Shown here piece by piece: positions 15,531 to 24,327 of a stretch of 64,000 bases of DNA; position 1 is the first letter of the stretch; each line of letters starts with the position of its first letter. Made by a program: the position numbers and the translations under genes. A model generated the notes under the pieces. The model searched no databases and was not told where the DNA came from. It saw nothing but the letters and a program-made list of their open reading frames with translations. This stretch comes from Piscinibacter sp047600445. Lineage in GTDB: Bacteria > Pseudomonadota > Gammaproteobacteria > Burkholderiales > Burkholderiaceae_C. The DNA lies in NCBI RefSeq assembly GCF_047600445.1, contig NZ_JASGKT010000002.1, positions 372,001 to 436,000 of the forward strand. Direction: 5' to 3'.

Positions 15531-15571
15531 AATCACGTCAAGTACCGTCGAGCCCTCGAAAGGAGATGGCG

Positions 15572-16009
15572 ATGGACAGGATCGAGATGGCCGGGCACCT
15601 GATCCGGCGGCTGCACCAGCAGTCGACGCAGGTTTTCCAGGCGCGCACGCAGGAGGCGGGCTTCGAGCTGACCTCGGTGCAGTTCGCCGCGCTCGACGGC
15701 ATCGCCCAGCAGCCCGGCATCGACCAGGCGAGCCTGGCCGCCGCGATCGGCTTCGACCGCGCGACGATCGGCGGCGTGATCGAGCGGCTGGAACTGAAGG
15801 GCCTGCTCGAGCGCATCGTCAACGCGCAGGACCGGCGCGCGCGGCAACTGCGGCTCACGCCCGAGGGCGAGCAGGTGCTGGCCGACTGCCGCCCGGTGGT
15901 GGAGGGCCTGCAGGCCGAGATCCTGGGGCCGCTGACGCGCGCGGAGCGGGCGGCGTTCCTGGCGCTGGCGCGCAAGGCGCTGGGGCTGGCGCCGGCGCGG
16001 CGGCGCTGA
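15572..16009 (+). CDS. mobR: MarR-family repressor of mobA
   Basis: A 145-residue winged-helix MarR protein: FELTSVQFAALDGIAQQPGIDQASLAAAIGFDRATIGGVIERLELKGLLERIVNAQDRRARQLRLTPEG is the helix-turn-helix plus wing. It is transcribed divergently from the hydroxylase gene, as MobR is in C. testosteroni, so it probably represses mobA until 3-hydroxybenzoate binds. The ATG at 15572 is chosen because AGGAG lies 6 nt away; an ATG two codons upstream touches the Shine-Dalgarno sequence. A terminator follows at 16039. Confidence 0.85.
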   Translation: MDRIEMAGHLIRRLHQQSTQVFQARTQEAGFELTSVQFAALDGIAQQPGIDQASLAAAIGFDRATIGGVIERLELKGLLERIVNAQDRRARQLRLTPEGEQVLADCRPVVEGLQAEILGPLTRAERAAFLALARKALGLAPARRR

Positions 16010-16038
16010 CCCGTCCACTGCGTCACACCGCGCCGCCC

Positions 16039-16062
16039 GGGCGCCGATAAGCGCCCCTTTTT
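16039..16062 (+). terminator. Rho-independent terminator after mobR
   Basis: GGGCGC-CGATAA-GCGCCC stem-loop followed by CTTTTT, 30 nt after the mobR stop. It insulates flhB from the aromatic-degradation unit. Confidence 0.85.
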
Positions 16063-16137
16063 GCCGCCTCTTCCGGCTCAAGTTCCGCCACCCGGCCGGA
16101 ACAATGGCCTGGCCCCCTGCCAACGGGGCGTCACGCC

Positions 16138-17304
16138 ATGGCCAACCAGGACTCCCAGGACCGCACTCTTCCCGCCTCGGCGCGCAAGCTGCAGAAAGCG
16201 CGCGAGCAGGGCCAGGTGCCGCGCTCGCGCGACCTGGGGCACTTCGCGGCCATCGCGGTGGGCGGCTCGGCGCTGGTGGTGGCCATGCCCTGGGCCACGG
16301 GCTGGCTGAAGGCGCGTGTCGCGCAGGCCTTGCAGTTCGACGCGCGCAGCGTCGCCCAGCCGCAGGCGATGCTCGAGCGGCTGTCGGAGCTGAGCGCCGC
16401 GACGCTGTGGATGGTGCTGCCGCTGGGCCTGCTGCTGTCGCTGGTGGCCATCGGCGTCAGCGTCGCCTCGGGCGGCTGGAACTTCACGCTCAAGCCGCTG
16501 AAGCCGAAATTCGCTTTCCTGGACCCGATCGCCGGCGTCGGCCGGCTGTTCGCCAAGCAGCAGCTCGTCACCGCGCTGAAGGCCTGCGCGCTGGCGCTGA
16601 TCCTCGGCACGACAGGCGCGCTGTACCTGAAGTCGCACGTCGGCGACTTCGTCGCGATGCTGGGCATGAGCCTGCCGCAGGCGCTGGAGTCGGGTGCCGG
16701 CACGCTGCTCGGCGGCCTGGCGCTGCTGGTGCTGGCGCTGGCCGGCTTCGCGGCGGTGGACGTGCCGCTGCAGCGCAAGCTGCTGGCCGACAAGCTGAAG
16801 ATGAGCCACCAGGAGGCCAAGCAGGAGCACAAGGAGGCCGAGGGCAACCAGGAGGTCAAGGGCAAGCAGAAGGCCCGGATGCGCGAGGCCTCGCGCCGCC
16901 GCATGCTGGCCGCCGTGCCCAAGGCCGACCTGGTGGTGATGAACCCGACGCACTACGCCGTCGCGATCCGCTACGAAGACGGCAAGATGAGCGCGCCGCG
17001 CGTGGTCGCCAAGGGCGTCGACCTGCTCGCGCTGAAGATCCGCGACATCGCCAAGGAATCCAAGGTGCCGGTGCTGCAGTCGCCGGCGCTGGCGCGTGCG
17101 CTGTACGCGCATACCAAGCTCGACCACGAGATCCCGCAGGCGCTGTTCGCCGCGGTGGCGCAGGTGCTGGCTTACGTCTACCAGTTGCGCGCCGCGCTGG
17201 CCGGCCGCGGCCCGGCGCCCGGCGAACTGCCCGAGCTGCCGGTGCCGCCCGAGCTCGACCCGCATAACCAGGGCGTTGCCGACATGGAGCTCGACGAAGA
17301 ATGA
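16138..17304 (+). CDS. flhB: Flagellar export switch protein FlhB
   Basis: A 388-residue FlhB: a charged N-terminus, four membrane segments (about residues 35-55, 90-110, 150-170, 190-210) and the cytoplasmic autocleavage motif N269-P270-T271-H272 in MNPTHYAVAIRY, at the same residue number as in Escherichia coli. Self-cleavage there switches the export apparatus from rod/hook to filament substrates. It overlaps flhA by 4 nt. A degenerate sigma28-like sequence lies at 16078-16105, but the -10 is poor; an FlhDC-dependent promoter is more likely. Confidence 0.96.
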   Translation: MANQDSQDRTLPASARKLQKAREQGQVPRSRDLGHFAAIAVGGSALVVAMPWATGWLKARVAQALQFDARSVAQPQAMLERLSELSAATLWMVLPLGLLLSLVAIGVSVASGGWNFTLKPLKPKFAFLDPIAGVGRLFAKQQLVTALKACALALILGTTGALYLKSHVGDFVAMLGMSLPQALESGAGTLLGGLALLVLALAGFAAVDVPLQRKLLADKLKMSHQEAKQEHKEAEGNQEVKGKQKARMREASRRRMLAAVPKADLVVMNPTHYAVAIRYEDGKMSAPRVVAKGVDLLALKIRDIAKESKVPVLQSPALARALYAHTKLDHEIPQALFAAVAQVLAYVYQLRAALAGRGPAPGELPELPVPPELDPHNQGVADMELDEE

Positions 17305-19388
17305 ACCCGCTCGTGCACAAGCTGCAGGCGCTGATCGGGCCCGACGGCCGCGCGCTGCGCGCGCTGATGGCGCCCATCGCGGTGGTGATGATCCTGGCGA
17401 TGATGGTGCTGCCGCTGCCGGCCTTCGCGCTGGACGTGCTGTTCACCTTCAACATCGCGATGGCGCTGATGGTGCTGATGGTGGCGGCCTACATGATCAG
17501 GCCGCTGGACTTCGCCGCCTTCCCGACGGTGATCCTGCTGACCACGCTGCTGCGCCTGTCGCTGAACGTCGCCTCCACGCGCGTGGTGCTGATGGAGGGC
17601 CACACCGGCCCGGGCGCGGCCGGCAAGGTGATCGAGTCCTTCGGGCACTTCCTGATCGGCGGCAACTTCGCGGTCGGCCTGATCGTGTTCGCGATCCTGG
17701 TGGTGATCAACTTCATCGTCGTCACCAAGGGCGCCGAGCGCATCGCCGAGGTCGGCGCGCGCTTCACGCTCGACGCGATGCCGGGCAAGCAGATGGCCAT
17801 CGACGCCGACCTGAACGCCGGCCTGATCGACGAGAAGGAGGCGCGCCGGCGCCGCCAGGAAGTCGGCGACGAGGCCGAGTTCTTCGGCTCGATGGACGGC
17901 GCCAGCAAGTTCGTGCGCGGCGACGCGATCGCCGGGCTGCTGATCCTGTTCATCAACATCGTCGGCGGCTTCGTGATCGGCGTGGCGCAGCACGGGCTGA
18001 CGGCCTCCGACGCGGCCGACAGCTACATCCTGCTGGCCATCGGCGACGCGCTGGTGGCGCAGATCCCGGCGCTGCTGATCTCGGTGGCCGCGGCGATGGT
18101 GGTGTCGCGCGTCGGCAAGGAGCACGACGTCGGCAGCCAGATCGCCCGCCAGGTGTTCGGCTCGGCGCGCGGCCTGGGCATCACCGCCGCCATCATCGGC
18201 GCGCTCGGGCTGGTTCCGGGCATGCCCAACCTGGTGTTCATCACGCTCGGCTCGGCGCTGGGCTACGCCGCCTGGTGGATGAAGGAGCGCGAGCGCCGCG
18301 CGAAGGAGCGCGAGCCGGTGCGCCCGGCCGAGGCGGCGCAGGCCAACCCCGAGGCCACCTGGGACGACCTTCAGCCGGTCGACACGCTGGGCCTGGAGGT
18401 GGGCTACCGCCTGATCGCGCTGGTCGACAAGACGCGCCAGGGCGACCTGCTGGCGCGCATCAAGGGCGTGCGCAAGAAGTTCGCGCAGGACATCGGCTTC
18501 CTGCCGCCGCCGGTGCACATCCGCGACAACCTCGAGCTCAAGCCGAGCGCCTACCGCATCGCGCTGCGCGGCGCGGTGGTGGGCGAGGGCGAGGCCTATC
18601 CAGGCATGCTGCTGGCCATCAACCCGGGCGGCGCGAGCACCAACCTGATCGGCACGCGCACCGTCGACCCGGCCTTCGGCCTGCCCGCGGTGTGGATCGA
18701 GGAGCGCCAGCGCGAAGCGGCGCAGATGGGCGGATTTACCGTCGTTGATTGCTCGACCGTGGTGGCGACCCATCTCTCACACTTGATGCAACTCCACGCC
18801 GCCAAGCTGCTCGGCCGCGTCGAGACGCAGCAACTGGTCGAACACGTGACCAGGCTGGCCCCGAAGCTGATCGAAGACGTCGTGCCCAAGATGGTCGGAA
18901 TCGCCACCCTGCAAAAAGTCCTCCAGTTGCTGCTGGAGGACGGCGTGCACATCCGCGACATGCGCTCCATCGTCGAGTGCCTGGCCGAACACGCCGCCAC
19001 CGTCACCGACCCGGCCGAGCTGGCGCGCCGCATCCGCGTGCACCTGGCGCCGGCGATCGTGCAGCAGATCTACGGGCCGGTGCGCGAGCTGGACGTGATC
19101 GCGCTCGAACCCGAACTGGAGCGCCTGGTGACGCAGGCGCTGAACTCGCCGCACGGCGCGGTGCTCGACCCCGGCGTGGCCGACACGCTGGCGCGCAGCG
19201 CCGCCGAGACCGCCAAGCGCCAGGAAGACCTGGGCGTGCCGGCCTGCCTGCTGGTGCCCGACCTGATCCGCGCGCCGATGGCACGCCTGCTGCGCCGCGC
19301 CGCGCCGCGCCTGCGCGTGCTCGGCCACAGCGAGATTCCCGACACCCATTCGATCCGCATCGGTTCCGTCATCGGAGGCGCCGCATGA
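17301..19388 (+). CDS. flhA: Flagellar export gate protein FlhA
   Basis: A 695-residue FlhA: about eight membrane segments in the first 330 residues, the FHIPEP-family signature region (LRLSLNVASTRVVL, then the cytoplasmic loop NAGLIDEKEARRRRQEV), and a large cytoplasmic domain that docks chaperone-substrate pairs. The ATG overlaps the flhB stop (ATGA). Its own stop overlaps the ATG of a 37-codon ORF that separates it from flhF, an unusual insertion described separately. Confidence 0.97.
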   Translation: MNPLVHKLQALIGPDGRALRALMAPIAVVMILAMMVLPLPAFALDVLFTFNIAMALMVLMVAAYMIRPLDFAAFPTVILLTTLLRLSLNVASTRVVLMEGHTGPGAAGKVIESFGHFLIGGNFAVGLIVFAILVVINFIVVTKGAERIAEVGARFTLDAMPGKQMAIDADLNAGLIDEKEARRRRQEVGDEAEFFGSMDGASKFVRGDAIAGLLILFINIVGGFVIGVAQHGLTASDAADSYILLAIGDALVAQIPALLISVAAAMVVSRVGKEHDVGSQIARQVFGSARGLGITAAIIGALGLVPGMPNLVFITLGSALGYAAWWMKERERRAKEREPVRPAEAAQANPEATWDDLQPVDTLGLEVGYRLIALVDKTRQGDLLARIKGVRKKFAQDIGFLPPPVHIRDNLELKPSAYRIALRGAVVGEGEAYPGMLLAINPGGASTNLIGTRTVDPAFGLPAVWIEERQREAAQMGGFTVVDCSTVVATHLSHLMQLHAAKLLGRVETQQLVEHVTRLAPKLIEDVVPKMVGIATLQKVLQLLLEDGVHIRDMRSIVECLAEHAATVTDPAELARRIRVHLAPAIVQQIYGPVRELDVIALEPELERLVTQALNSPHGAVLDPGVADTLARSAAETAKRQEDLGVPACLLVPDLIRAPMARLLRRAAPRLRVLGHSEIPDTHSIRIGSVIGGAA

Positions 19389-19498
19389 AGTGCGAAAGAG
19401 GGGCCCCGCGCAGCGGGGGTCGCAGCACGCAATGCGGTGCAGGTGCCGACCTCGCCGCGGAGACGAACACCGATCGGTTTGCCGGAGGCACCGCATGA
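19385..19498 (+). CDS. Unknown 37-residue ORF bridging flhA and flhF
   Basis: The ATG overlaps the flhA stop (ATGA at 19385-19388) and the TGA overlaps the flhF ATG (ATGA at 19495-19498), with GGAGG before both starts. The product is Gly/Arg/Ala-rich with two Cys and no recognised family. The start junction CGGAGGCGCCGCATGAA (19373) is repeated 110 bp later as CGGAGGCACCGCATGAA (19483), so the ORF looks like a duplication or small insertion that copied the old flhA-flhF junction while keeping coupling. The interior contains a CCCCGC/GCGGGG hairpin. It may be a translated leader or simply a repeat element in frame. Confidence 0.45.
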   Translation: MKCERGAPRSGGRSTQCGAGADLAAETNTDRFAGGTA

Positions 19499-21051
19499 AC
19501 AACTGCAAACGCTTCACCGCCCGCAACTCGCGCGAGGCCCTGACCCTGGTGCGCCAGGCCTTCGGCGAAGACGCCGTGGTGCTGTCCACCAAGCCCTGCG
19601 CCGAAGGCGTGGAGGTGCTGGCGATGGCGCCCGAGGGCATGGCGCACATCGAGCAGATCTCCGCGTCGGCGCCCAAGGTGTCGGCGCCCGCGGTGCGGCA
19701 GACGCCGCCGGCGCGCCAGGGCAGGAGCCTGGCCGAGCGCCTCGAGCCCGAGGCCACGCCGGTGGAGGACGACGTGCGCAAGCTCTCGATGAGCACGCTG
19801 TCGTTCCAGGACTTCGTGCGCGAGCGCATGCTCAAGCGCCGCCAGGAGGCGATGAGCGAGGCCTCGCGCTTCCCCGACGACGCGGTGGCCCTGCCCATCG
19901 TCGGCTCGCACGCCGAGGTGCCGCCGCTGCCGGCCGCGCCGGCGGCGGAACGCCCCGGCGCGCTGCAGCAGCGCATGAACGCCGCTGCAACGGTGGTGCC
20001 CGCCGCTGCCGCCACGCCCGCCGCGACGACGGCCCGGCCGGCCGCCAGCGTGCCGGTGCTGCACGACACGCCCGCCGCCGAGGCCGCCGCGCCGGCCGCC
20101 GCGCGCCGCGACCACGACGAGATGCTCAAGGAGCTGCGCCGCGTGAAGGACCTGATCGAAGAGCGCTTCGGCGCGCTCGCCTTCATGGAGAAGCTGCAGC
20201 GCCAGCCGGCGCAGGCGCGCCTGACGCAGCGCCTGCTCGACGCCGGCTTCTCGCCCGCGCTGATCCGCAAGCTCGCCGAGGCGATGCCGCACGAGGTGTC
20301 CGACGAGGCCGGCTGGGCCGCCTCGGTGCTGGAGCGCAACCTGCTCACCGGCGAGGCCGACGGCGCGCTCGAAGACCGCGGCGGCGTCTACGCGATGATC
20401 GGCGCCACCGGCGTCGGCAAGACCACCTCCACCGCCAAGATCGCCGCCGCCTTCGCCGCGAAGTACGGCGCCAACAACCTCGGCCTGATCACGCTGGACG
20501 CCTACCGCCTGGGCGCGCACGAGCAACTGCGCGCCTACGGCCGCATCCTCGGCGTGCCGGTGCACACCGCGCACGACCGCGCCTCGCTGGAAGACCTGCT
20601 GGAGCTGCTGGCGGGCAAGAAGATGGTGCTGATCGACACCGCCGGCATGGCGCAGCGCGACAGCCGCACGCGCGAGCTGCTCGACATGCTGCAGCACCGC
20701 GCCATCCAGCGCCTGCTGGTGGTCAACGCCGCCTCGCAGGGCGAGACCATCGAGGACGTGCTGATCGCCTACCGCGCCGCGAGCTGCGCGGGCGTCGTGC
20801 TCTCCAAGCTCGACGAGGCCGTCAAGCTCGGGCCGGCGCTGGACGCGCTGATCCGCCACAAGCTGAAGGTGGTGGGCGTGGCCAACGGCCAGCGCGTGCC
20901 GGAAGACTGGCACCGCCTGTCGGCCAACGCGCTGACGCACCGCGCGCTGCGCGGCGGCGGCAGCTCGAGCTACAAGCTCGACGCCGCCGACGTCAACCTG
21001 GTCTTCGCCGCGCCGCGCAGCGGCCTGCTGCACGCCGCCGCCGCGCACTGA
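19495..21051 (+). CDS. flhF: Flagellar SRP-type GTPase FlhF
   Basis: A 518-residue FlhF. The N-terminal B domain carries KRFTARNSREALTLVRQAFGEDAVVLSTK; a Pro/Ala-rich linker follows (residues about 60-210), then the NG GTPase domain with P-loop G303-A-T-G-V-G-K-T-T, LITLDAYRLGAHEQL and VLIDTAGMAQRD. FlhF places the flagellum, usually at a pole, and its GTPase is triggered by the FlhG N-terminus encoded next door. The start at 19495 has GGAGG 6 nt upstream and overlaps the preceding mini-ORF. Confidence 0.95.
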   Translation: MNNCKRFTARNSREALTLVRQAFGEDAVVLSTKPCAEGVEVLAMAPEGMAHIEQISASAPKVSAPAVRQTPPARQGRSLAERLEPEATPVEDDVRKLSMSTLSFQDFVRERMLKRRQEAMSEASRFPDDAVALPIVGSHAEVPPLPAAPAAERPGALQQRMNAAATVVPAAAATPAATTARPAASVPVLHDTPAAEAAAPAAARRDHDEMLKELRRVKDLIEERFGALAFMEKLQRQPAQARLTQRLLDAGFSPALIRKLAEAMPHEVSDEAGWAASVLERNLLTGEADGALEDRGGVYAMIGATGVGKTTSTAKIAAAFAAKYGANNLGLITLDAYRLGAHEQLRAYGRILGVPVHTAHDRASLEDLLELLAGKKMVLIDTAGMAQRDSRTRELLDMLQHRAIQRLLVVNAASQGETIEDVLIAYRAASCAGVVLSKLDEAVKLGPALDALIRHKLKVVGVANGQRVPEDWHRLSANALTHRALRGGGSSSYKLDAADVNLVFAAPRSGLLHAAAAH

Positions 21052-21101
21052 ACGCCGGCATCCATCCCCTGACGACGACTCACCTGCTTTCGCTCCCGAC
21101 G

Positions 21102-21935
21102 ATGCGCGATCTCGATTCCCGGCCCCTGCCGCTGGACCAGGCCGACGGTCTGCGCCGGCTGTTCGCACGGCAGCGCGTGAAGATGATTCCCGTGGTGTGC
21201 AACCCGCACATCGCCTTCGGCGGCGTGATGCTCGAACGCCTGTGCACCGGCTTCACCGAACTGGGCCTGCACGTGCTGGTGGTCGACGCTTCCGAGCGCG
21301 CCGGCGCGCCGTCCGAGCTGGCGCTGATGGACCTGGCCGACGCGATCGAGCCGCTGTCGCAGGGCGTGTCGTACCTCGCGGCGCGCGGGCTGGCGATCCG
21401 CCACGTCGACGCCACCGGCTCGACGGCGCCCTTCCTCGCCGCGCTGGCCGACGCCGCGCCGCGCGCCGAGGTGATCCTGGTGCACGCGCCGGCCACCGAG
21501 CTGGCGCGCCTGTTCGCGCGCGGCGCCGAGCTGGCGCGCCGCAGCGGCGACGAGGCCGCGCTGGTGCGCCCGCTGCTGCTGGCCGACGACCGGCCGGCCA
21601 GCGTGACGCATGCCTACGCCGCGCTCAAGCTGCTGACGCAGCGCGCCGGCCTGGTGGTGCACGAGCTGATGCTGGCCGCCGCGCCCGGTTCGCCGCGCGC
21701 CGAGCGCATCGCGATGCAGCTCGCCACCTGCGCCGACGACTTCCTGGGCGCGGTGCTGCGCGACTGGGTGCGCGTCGACCCCGCCACCGACGCGGCCGAG
21801 CCGCCCGACGAGGCGCTGCGCCGCTGGGTGCGCGAGACCCTGCACCCCGACGCCGCGCAGGCCCTGGCGATGGCGGCGCACGGCGCCGGCCGGCCGCCGC
21901 AGCGCGCGCAGGCGAACCGGGCCATGAACCGATGA
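21102..21935 (+). CDS. flhG: FlhG/FleN-like protein lacking the ATPase P-loop
   Basis: A 277-residue protein between flhF and fliA, where FlhG (FleN) normally sits. The N-terminus has D12-Q-A-D-G-L-R18, the short motif by which FlhG stimulates FlhF GTPase. The following MinD-like fold begins VKMIPVVCNPHIAFGGVML where a normal FlhG has a GKGGVGKT P-loop; no Lys-rich Walker A is present, and the usual Walker B Asp pair is unclear (VLVVDAS). So it should keep FlhF activation but not ATP-driven dimerisation. It overlaps fliA by 4 nt (ATGA). An upstream in-frame GTG cannot be ruled out, but the motif fixes the frame. Confidence 0.8.
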   Translation: MRDLDSRPLPLDQADGLRRLFARQRVKMIPVVCNPHIAFGGVMLERLCTGFTELGLHVLVVDASERAGAPSELALMDLADAIEPLSQGVSYLAARGLAIRHVDATGSTAPFLAALADAAPRAEVILVHAPATELARLFARGAELARRSGDEAALVRPLLLADDRPASVTHAYAALKLLTQRAGLVVHELMLAAAPGSPRAERIAMQLATCADDFLGAVLRDWVRVDPATDAAEPPDEALRRWVRETLHPDAAQALAMAAHGAGRPPQRAQANRAMNR

Positions 21936-22663
21936 TCACGGAGCAGACGATGTACACCGCCAAGGGCCGCCTCGACCTCGACTCGATGCTCAAGCAGTAC
22001 AGCCCGCTGGTGCGGCGCCTGGCCCACCAGATGATCGCCAAGCTGCCGGCCAACGTGGAGCTGGACGACCTGATCCAGGTCGGCATGATCGGCCTGGCCG
22101 ACGCGCTGAGCCGCTTCGACGAGGCGCAGGGCGTGCAGTTCGAGACCTTCGCGACGCAGCGCATCCGCGGCGCGATGCTCGACGAGCTGCGCGGCAACGA
22201 CTACCTCTCGCGCGGCACGCGCAAGCAGCAGCGCTCGATCGAGGGCGCGGTGCACAAGCTCGAGCAGAAGCTCGGCCGCGCGCCGGCCGAGAGCGAGATC
22301 GCGCGCGAGATGGGCATGAGCCTGGTCGAGTACCAGGAACTGCTCGGCAAGGTGCGCGGCACGCAGCTCGTCTACCTGGAGGACATGAGCGGCGACGACG
22401 GCGACAACGACTACCTCGACCGCCACGTCGCCGACGAGCAGGCCAACCCGCTCGCGCAACTGCAGGATCACCGCATGCGCGCGGCGCTGGTCGAGGCCAT
22501 CAAGCACCTGCCCGAGCGCGAGCAGTACGTGATGTCGATGTACTACGAGCACGACATGAACCTGAAGGAGATCGCGGCGGTGCTGAAGGTCACCGAGTCG
22601 CGCGTCTGCCAGTTGCACAGCCAGTCGATCGCGCGGCTGCGCGTCAAGCTCAGGGAATACTGA
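21932..22663 (+). CDS. fliA: Sigma factor 28 (FliA)
   Basis: A 243-residue sigma28: region 2 (YSPLVRRLAHQMIAKLPANVELDDLIQVGMIGLADAL...FATQRIRGAMLDELR), region 3 and region 4 with NLKEIAAVLKVTESRVCQLHSQSIARLR. It directs late flagellar genes; at least six matching promoters lie in this window. The ATG at 21932 overlaps the preceding stop; a second ATG at 21950 has GGAG 6 nt upstream and gives the more usual start (MYTAKGRLD), so the true start is one of these two. FlgM is not in the window. Confidence 0.97.
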   Translation: MITEQTMYTAKGRLDLDSMLKQYSPLVRRLAHQMIAKLPANVELDDLIQVGMIGLADALSRFDEAQGVQFETFATQRIRGAMLDELRGNDYLSRGTRKQQRSIEGAVHKLEQKLGRAPAESEIAREMGMSLVEYQELLGKVRGTQLVYLEDMSGDDGDNDYLDRHVADEQANPLAQLQDHRMRAALVEAIKHLPEREQYVMSMYYEHDMNLKEIAAVLKVTESRVCQLHSQSIARLRVKLREY

Positions 22664-23388
22664 TGGCGCTGCGCTGGCCGTTGCCGGCGCTGCTGGCCTG
22701 GGGCGCGTGCTGGGCGCTGTTCGCCGCGCTGTCGCGCACGGCGGCGCCGTTGCCGGTGGCGTTGGCGCTGGCAGCCGTGCTGGGGCTCGCGCTGGCGCTG
22801 CCGGCGGCCACGCGCTGGCGGCGGGTGTTCGTCGCGGCGGGCTTTCCGCTGTCGCTGGCGGTCTCGGGCCTGGGCGCGGCCGTGCCGGGCTGGGCCTGGC
22901 TGCTTGCGCTGGCGCTGCTGGCGCTGATCTACCCGCTCGACGCCTGGCGCGACGCACCGATGTTCCCGACGCCGGCCGGCGCGCTGCGCGGCCTGGCCGC
23001 GCTGGCGCCGCTGCCCGAGGGCGCTCGCGTGCTCGACGCCGGCTGCGGCCTCGGCGACGGCCTGCGCGAGCTGCACCGCGAATATCCGCGGGCGCAAATC
23101 GAAGGCGTCGAATGGAGCTGGCCGCTGCGGCTGGCCTGCGCGCTGCGCTGCCGCTTCGCGCGCGTCACGCGCTGCGACTTGTGGGCATCCGACTGGTCGC
23201 GATTCGACCTGGTCTATCTGTTCCAGCGCCCCGAGAGCATGACGCGCGCCATCGAGAAGGCGCGCCGCGAACTGCGCCCCGGCGCCTGGCTCGCCAGCCT
23301 GGAGTTCGAGGTGCCGGGCTGGCGGCCCGCTGCCGTGATGCGCGACAACGGCCGCAAGCCGGTGTGGTTGTACCGGATGCCGACCTAG
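22663..23388 (+). CDS. Membrane-anchored class I methyltransferase
   Basis: A 241-residue protein with two to three hydrophobic segments in the first 90 residues, then a SAM-dependent methyltransferase fold: ARVLDAGCGLGDGLREL (motif I), IEGVEWSW (end of strand 2) and ELRPGAWLASLEFEV. The substrate is unknown. Its ATG overlaps the last base of the fliA stop (TGATG), so it is translated from the flagellar operon, yet nothing in the sequence ties it to flagella. Membrane attachment suggests a lipid, quinone or envelope substrate (inference). Confidence 0.75.
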   Translation: MALRWPLPALLAWGACWALFAALSRTAAPLPVALALAAVLGLALALPAATRWRRVFVAAGFPLSLAVSGLGAAVPGWAWLLALALLALIYPLDAWRDAPMFPTPAGALRGLAALAPLPEGARVLDAGCGLGDGLRELHREYPRAQIEGVEWSWPLRLACALRCRFARVTRCDLWASDWSRFDLVYLFQRPESMTRAIEKARRELRPGAWLASLEFEVPGWRPAAVMRDNGRKPVWLYRMPT

Positions 23389-23418
23389 CCGCGCGGCCGG
23401 CTACGATGACGTCCCATC

Positions 23419-24327
23419 GTGGCCGACGACACCGAAGACACCCACCTCCCGCCCGGCGAGCAGCCGGCGCTGCTGCAGGCCGTGCGGGCGCTGCTGCAGC
23501 CGCTGGCGCGGCTGGCGGTGGCGCGCGGCCTGGCGCATGCGACGGTCGGCGAGATGCTGCGCGCCGCCTTCGTCGAGGAGGCGCACGCCGCCTACCCGCA
23601 ACTGCACGAACACCGCCGCGTCAGCCGCATCAGCGCGGCCACCGGCATCAACCGGCGTGAGGTGACGCGCCTGCTCGCGGCACGGCAGCGCCGCGGCGCG
23701 CCGGCGCGCTCCTACCCGAGCGAGCTGTTCGCGCGCTGGACCACGCACCCCGACTACCTCGACGCCGACGGCCGGGCGCGCCCGCTGCCGCGGCTGGGCG
23801 ACGCGCCGAGCTTCGAGGCGCTGGCGCAGTCGGTGACGCGCGACATGCACCCGCGCAGCCTGCTCGAAGAGCTGATCCGCCTCGGCCTGGCCGAGCACGA
23901 CGAGGAGGCCGACAGCGTCACGCTGCTGCGCAGCGCCTTCGTGCCGCGCGGCGACGACGCGCGCATGGTGGGCCTGCTCGCGGCCAACCTCGGCGACCAT
24001 TTCCACGCGGCGGTCGACAACGTGCTCGGCGCCGCCCCGGCGCACTTCGAGCAGGCGTTGTATGCCGATGGCCTGTCGGACGAATCGCTGGCGCAGTTGC
24101 GCGAGCTGGTGACGCAGCAGTGGCTGGCGCTGACCGCCGCGCTGGTGCCGCGCATCGAGAAGATGATCGCCGACGACGATGCCGCCGGCATCGGCGGCCG
24201 CGCCGGCGCCGGCAACCGCGCGCGCATCGGCCTGTACAGCTACCAGGCGCCGCCGGAGCCGGCGCCCGCGCCGGCGCGGCCGGTCGCGCGGCGAACGGCG
24301 CGGCGTCGCGGTGGAGCGGTGGAATGA
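23419..24327 (+). CDS. DUF6502-family protein, possible DNA-binding regulator
   Basis: A 302-residue soluble protein of the DUF6502 type. Residues about 15-75 (LLQAVRALLQPLARLAVARGLAHATVGEMLRAAFVEEAH...RVSRISAATGINRREVTRLL) look like a winged helix with the recognition helix at INRREVTRLL. The remainder is helical. The start is a GTG at 23419, 13 nt after a TACGAT box, so the transcript may have almost no leader. The stop overlaps the start of the DUF5666 lipoprotein gene (ATGA), a pairing that suggests the two act together; function unknown. Confidence 0.65.
   Translation: MADDTEDTHLPPGEQPALLQAVRALLQPLARLAVARGLAHATVGEMLRAAFVEEAHAAYPQLHEHRRVSRISAATGINRREVTRLLAARQRRGAPARSYPSELFARWTTHPDYLDADGRARPLPRLGDAPSFEALAQSVTRDMHPRSLLEELIRLGLAEHDEEADSVTLLRSAFVPRGDDARMVGLLAANLGDHFHAAVDNVLGAAPAHFEQALYADGLSDESLAQLRELVTQQWLALTAALVPRIEKMIADDDAAGIGGRAGAGNRARIGLYSYQAPPEPAPAPARPVARRTARRRGGAVE

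Noticed and set aside
16043..16050. A perfect GCCGATAA at 16043 read as a sigma28 promoter for flhB
   Set aside because: It is the loop and inner stem of the mobR terminator and there is no -35-like sequence 11-12 nt upstream (CACACCGC).
16078..16105. TCAAGTTC followed by CCGGAACAA before flhB as a sigma28 promoter
   Set aside because: The -35 is fair but the -10 matches only about 3 of 8 positions at the right spacing; left unassigned.
19437..21101. Extension of the flhG-like frame upstream over flhF
   Set aside because: Out of frame with flhF, which has clear GTPase motifs; the flhG-like protein begins after flhF ends.
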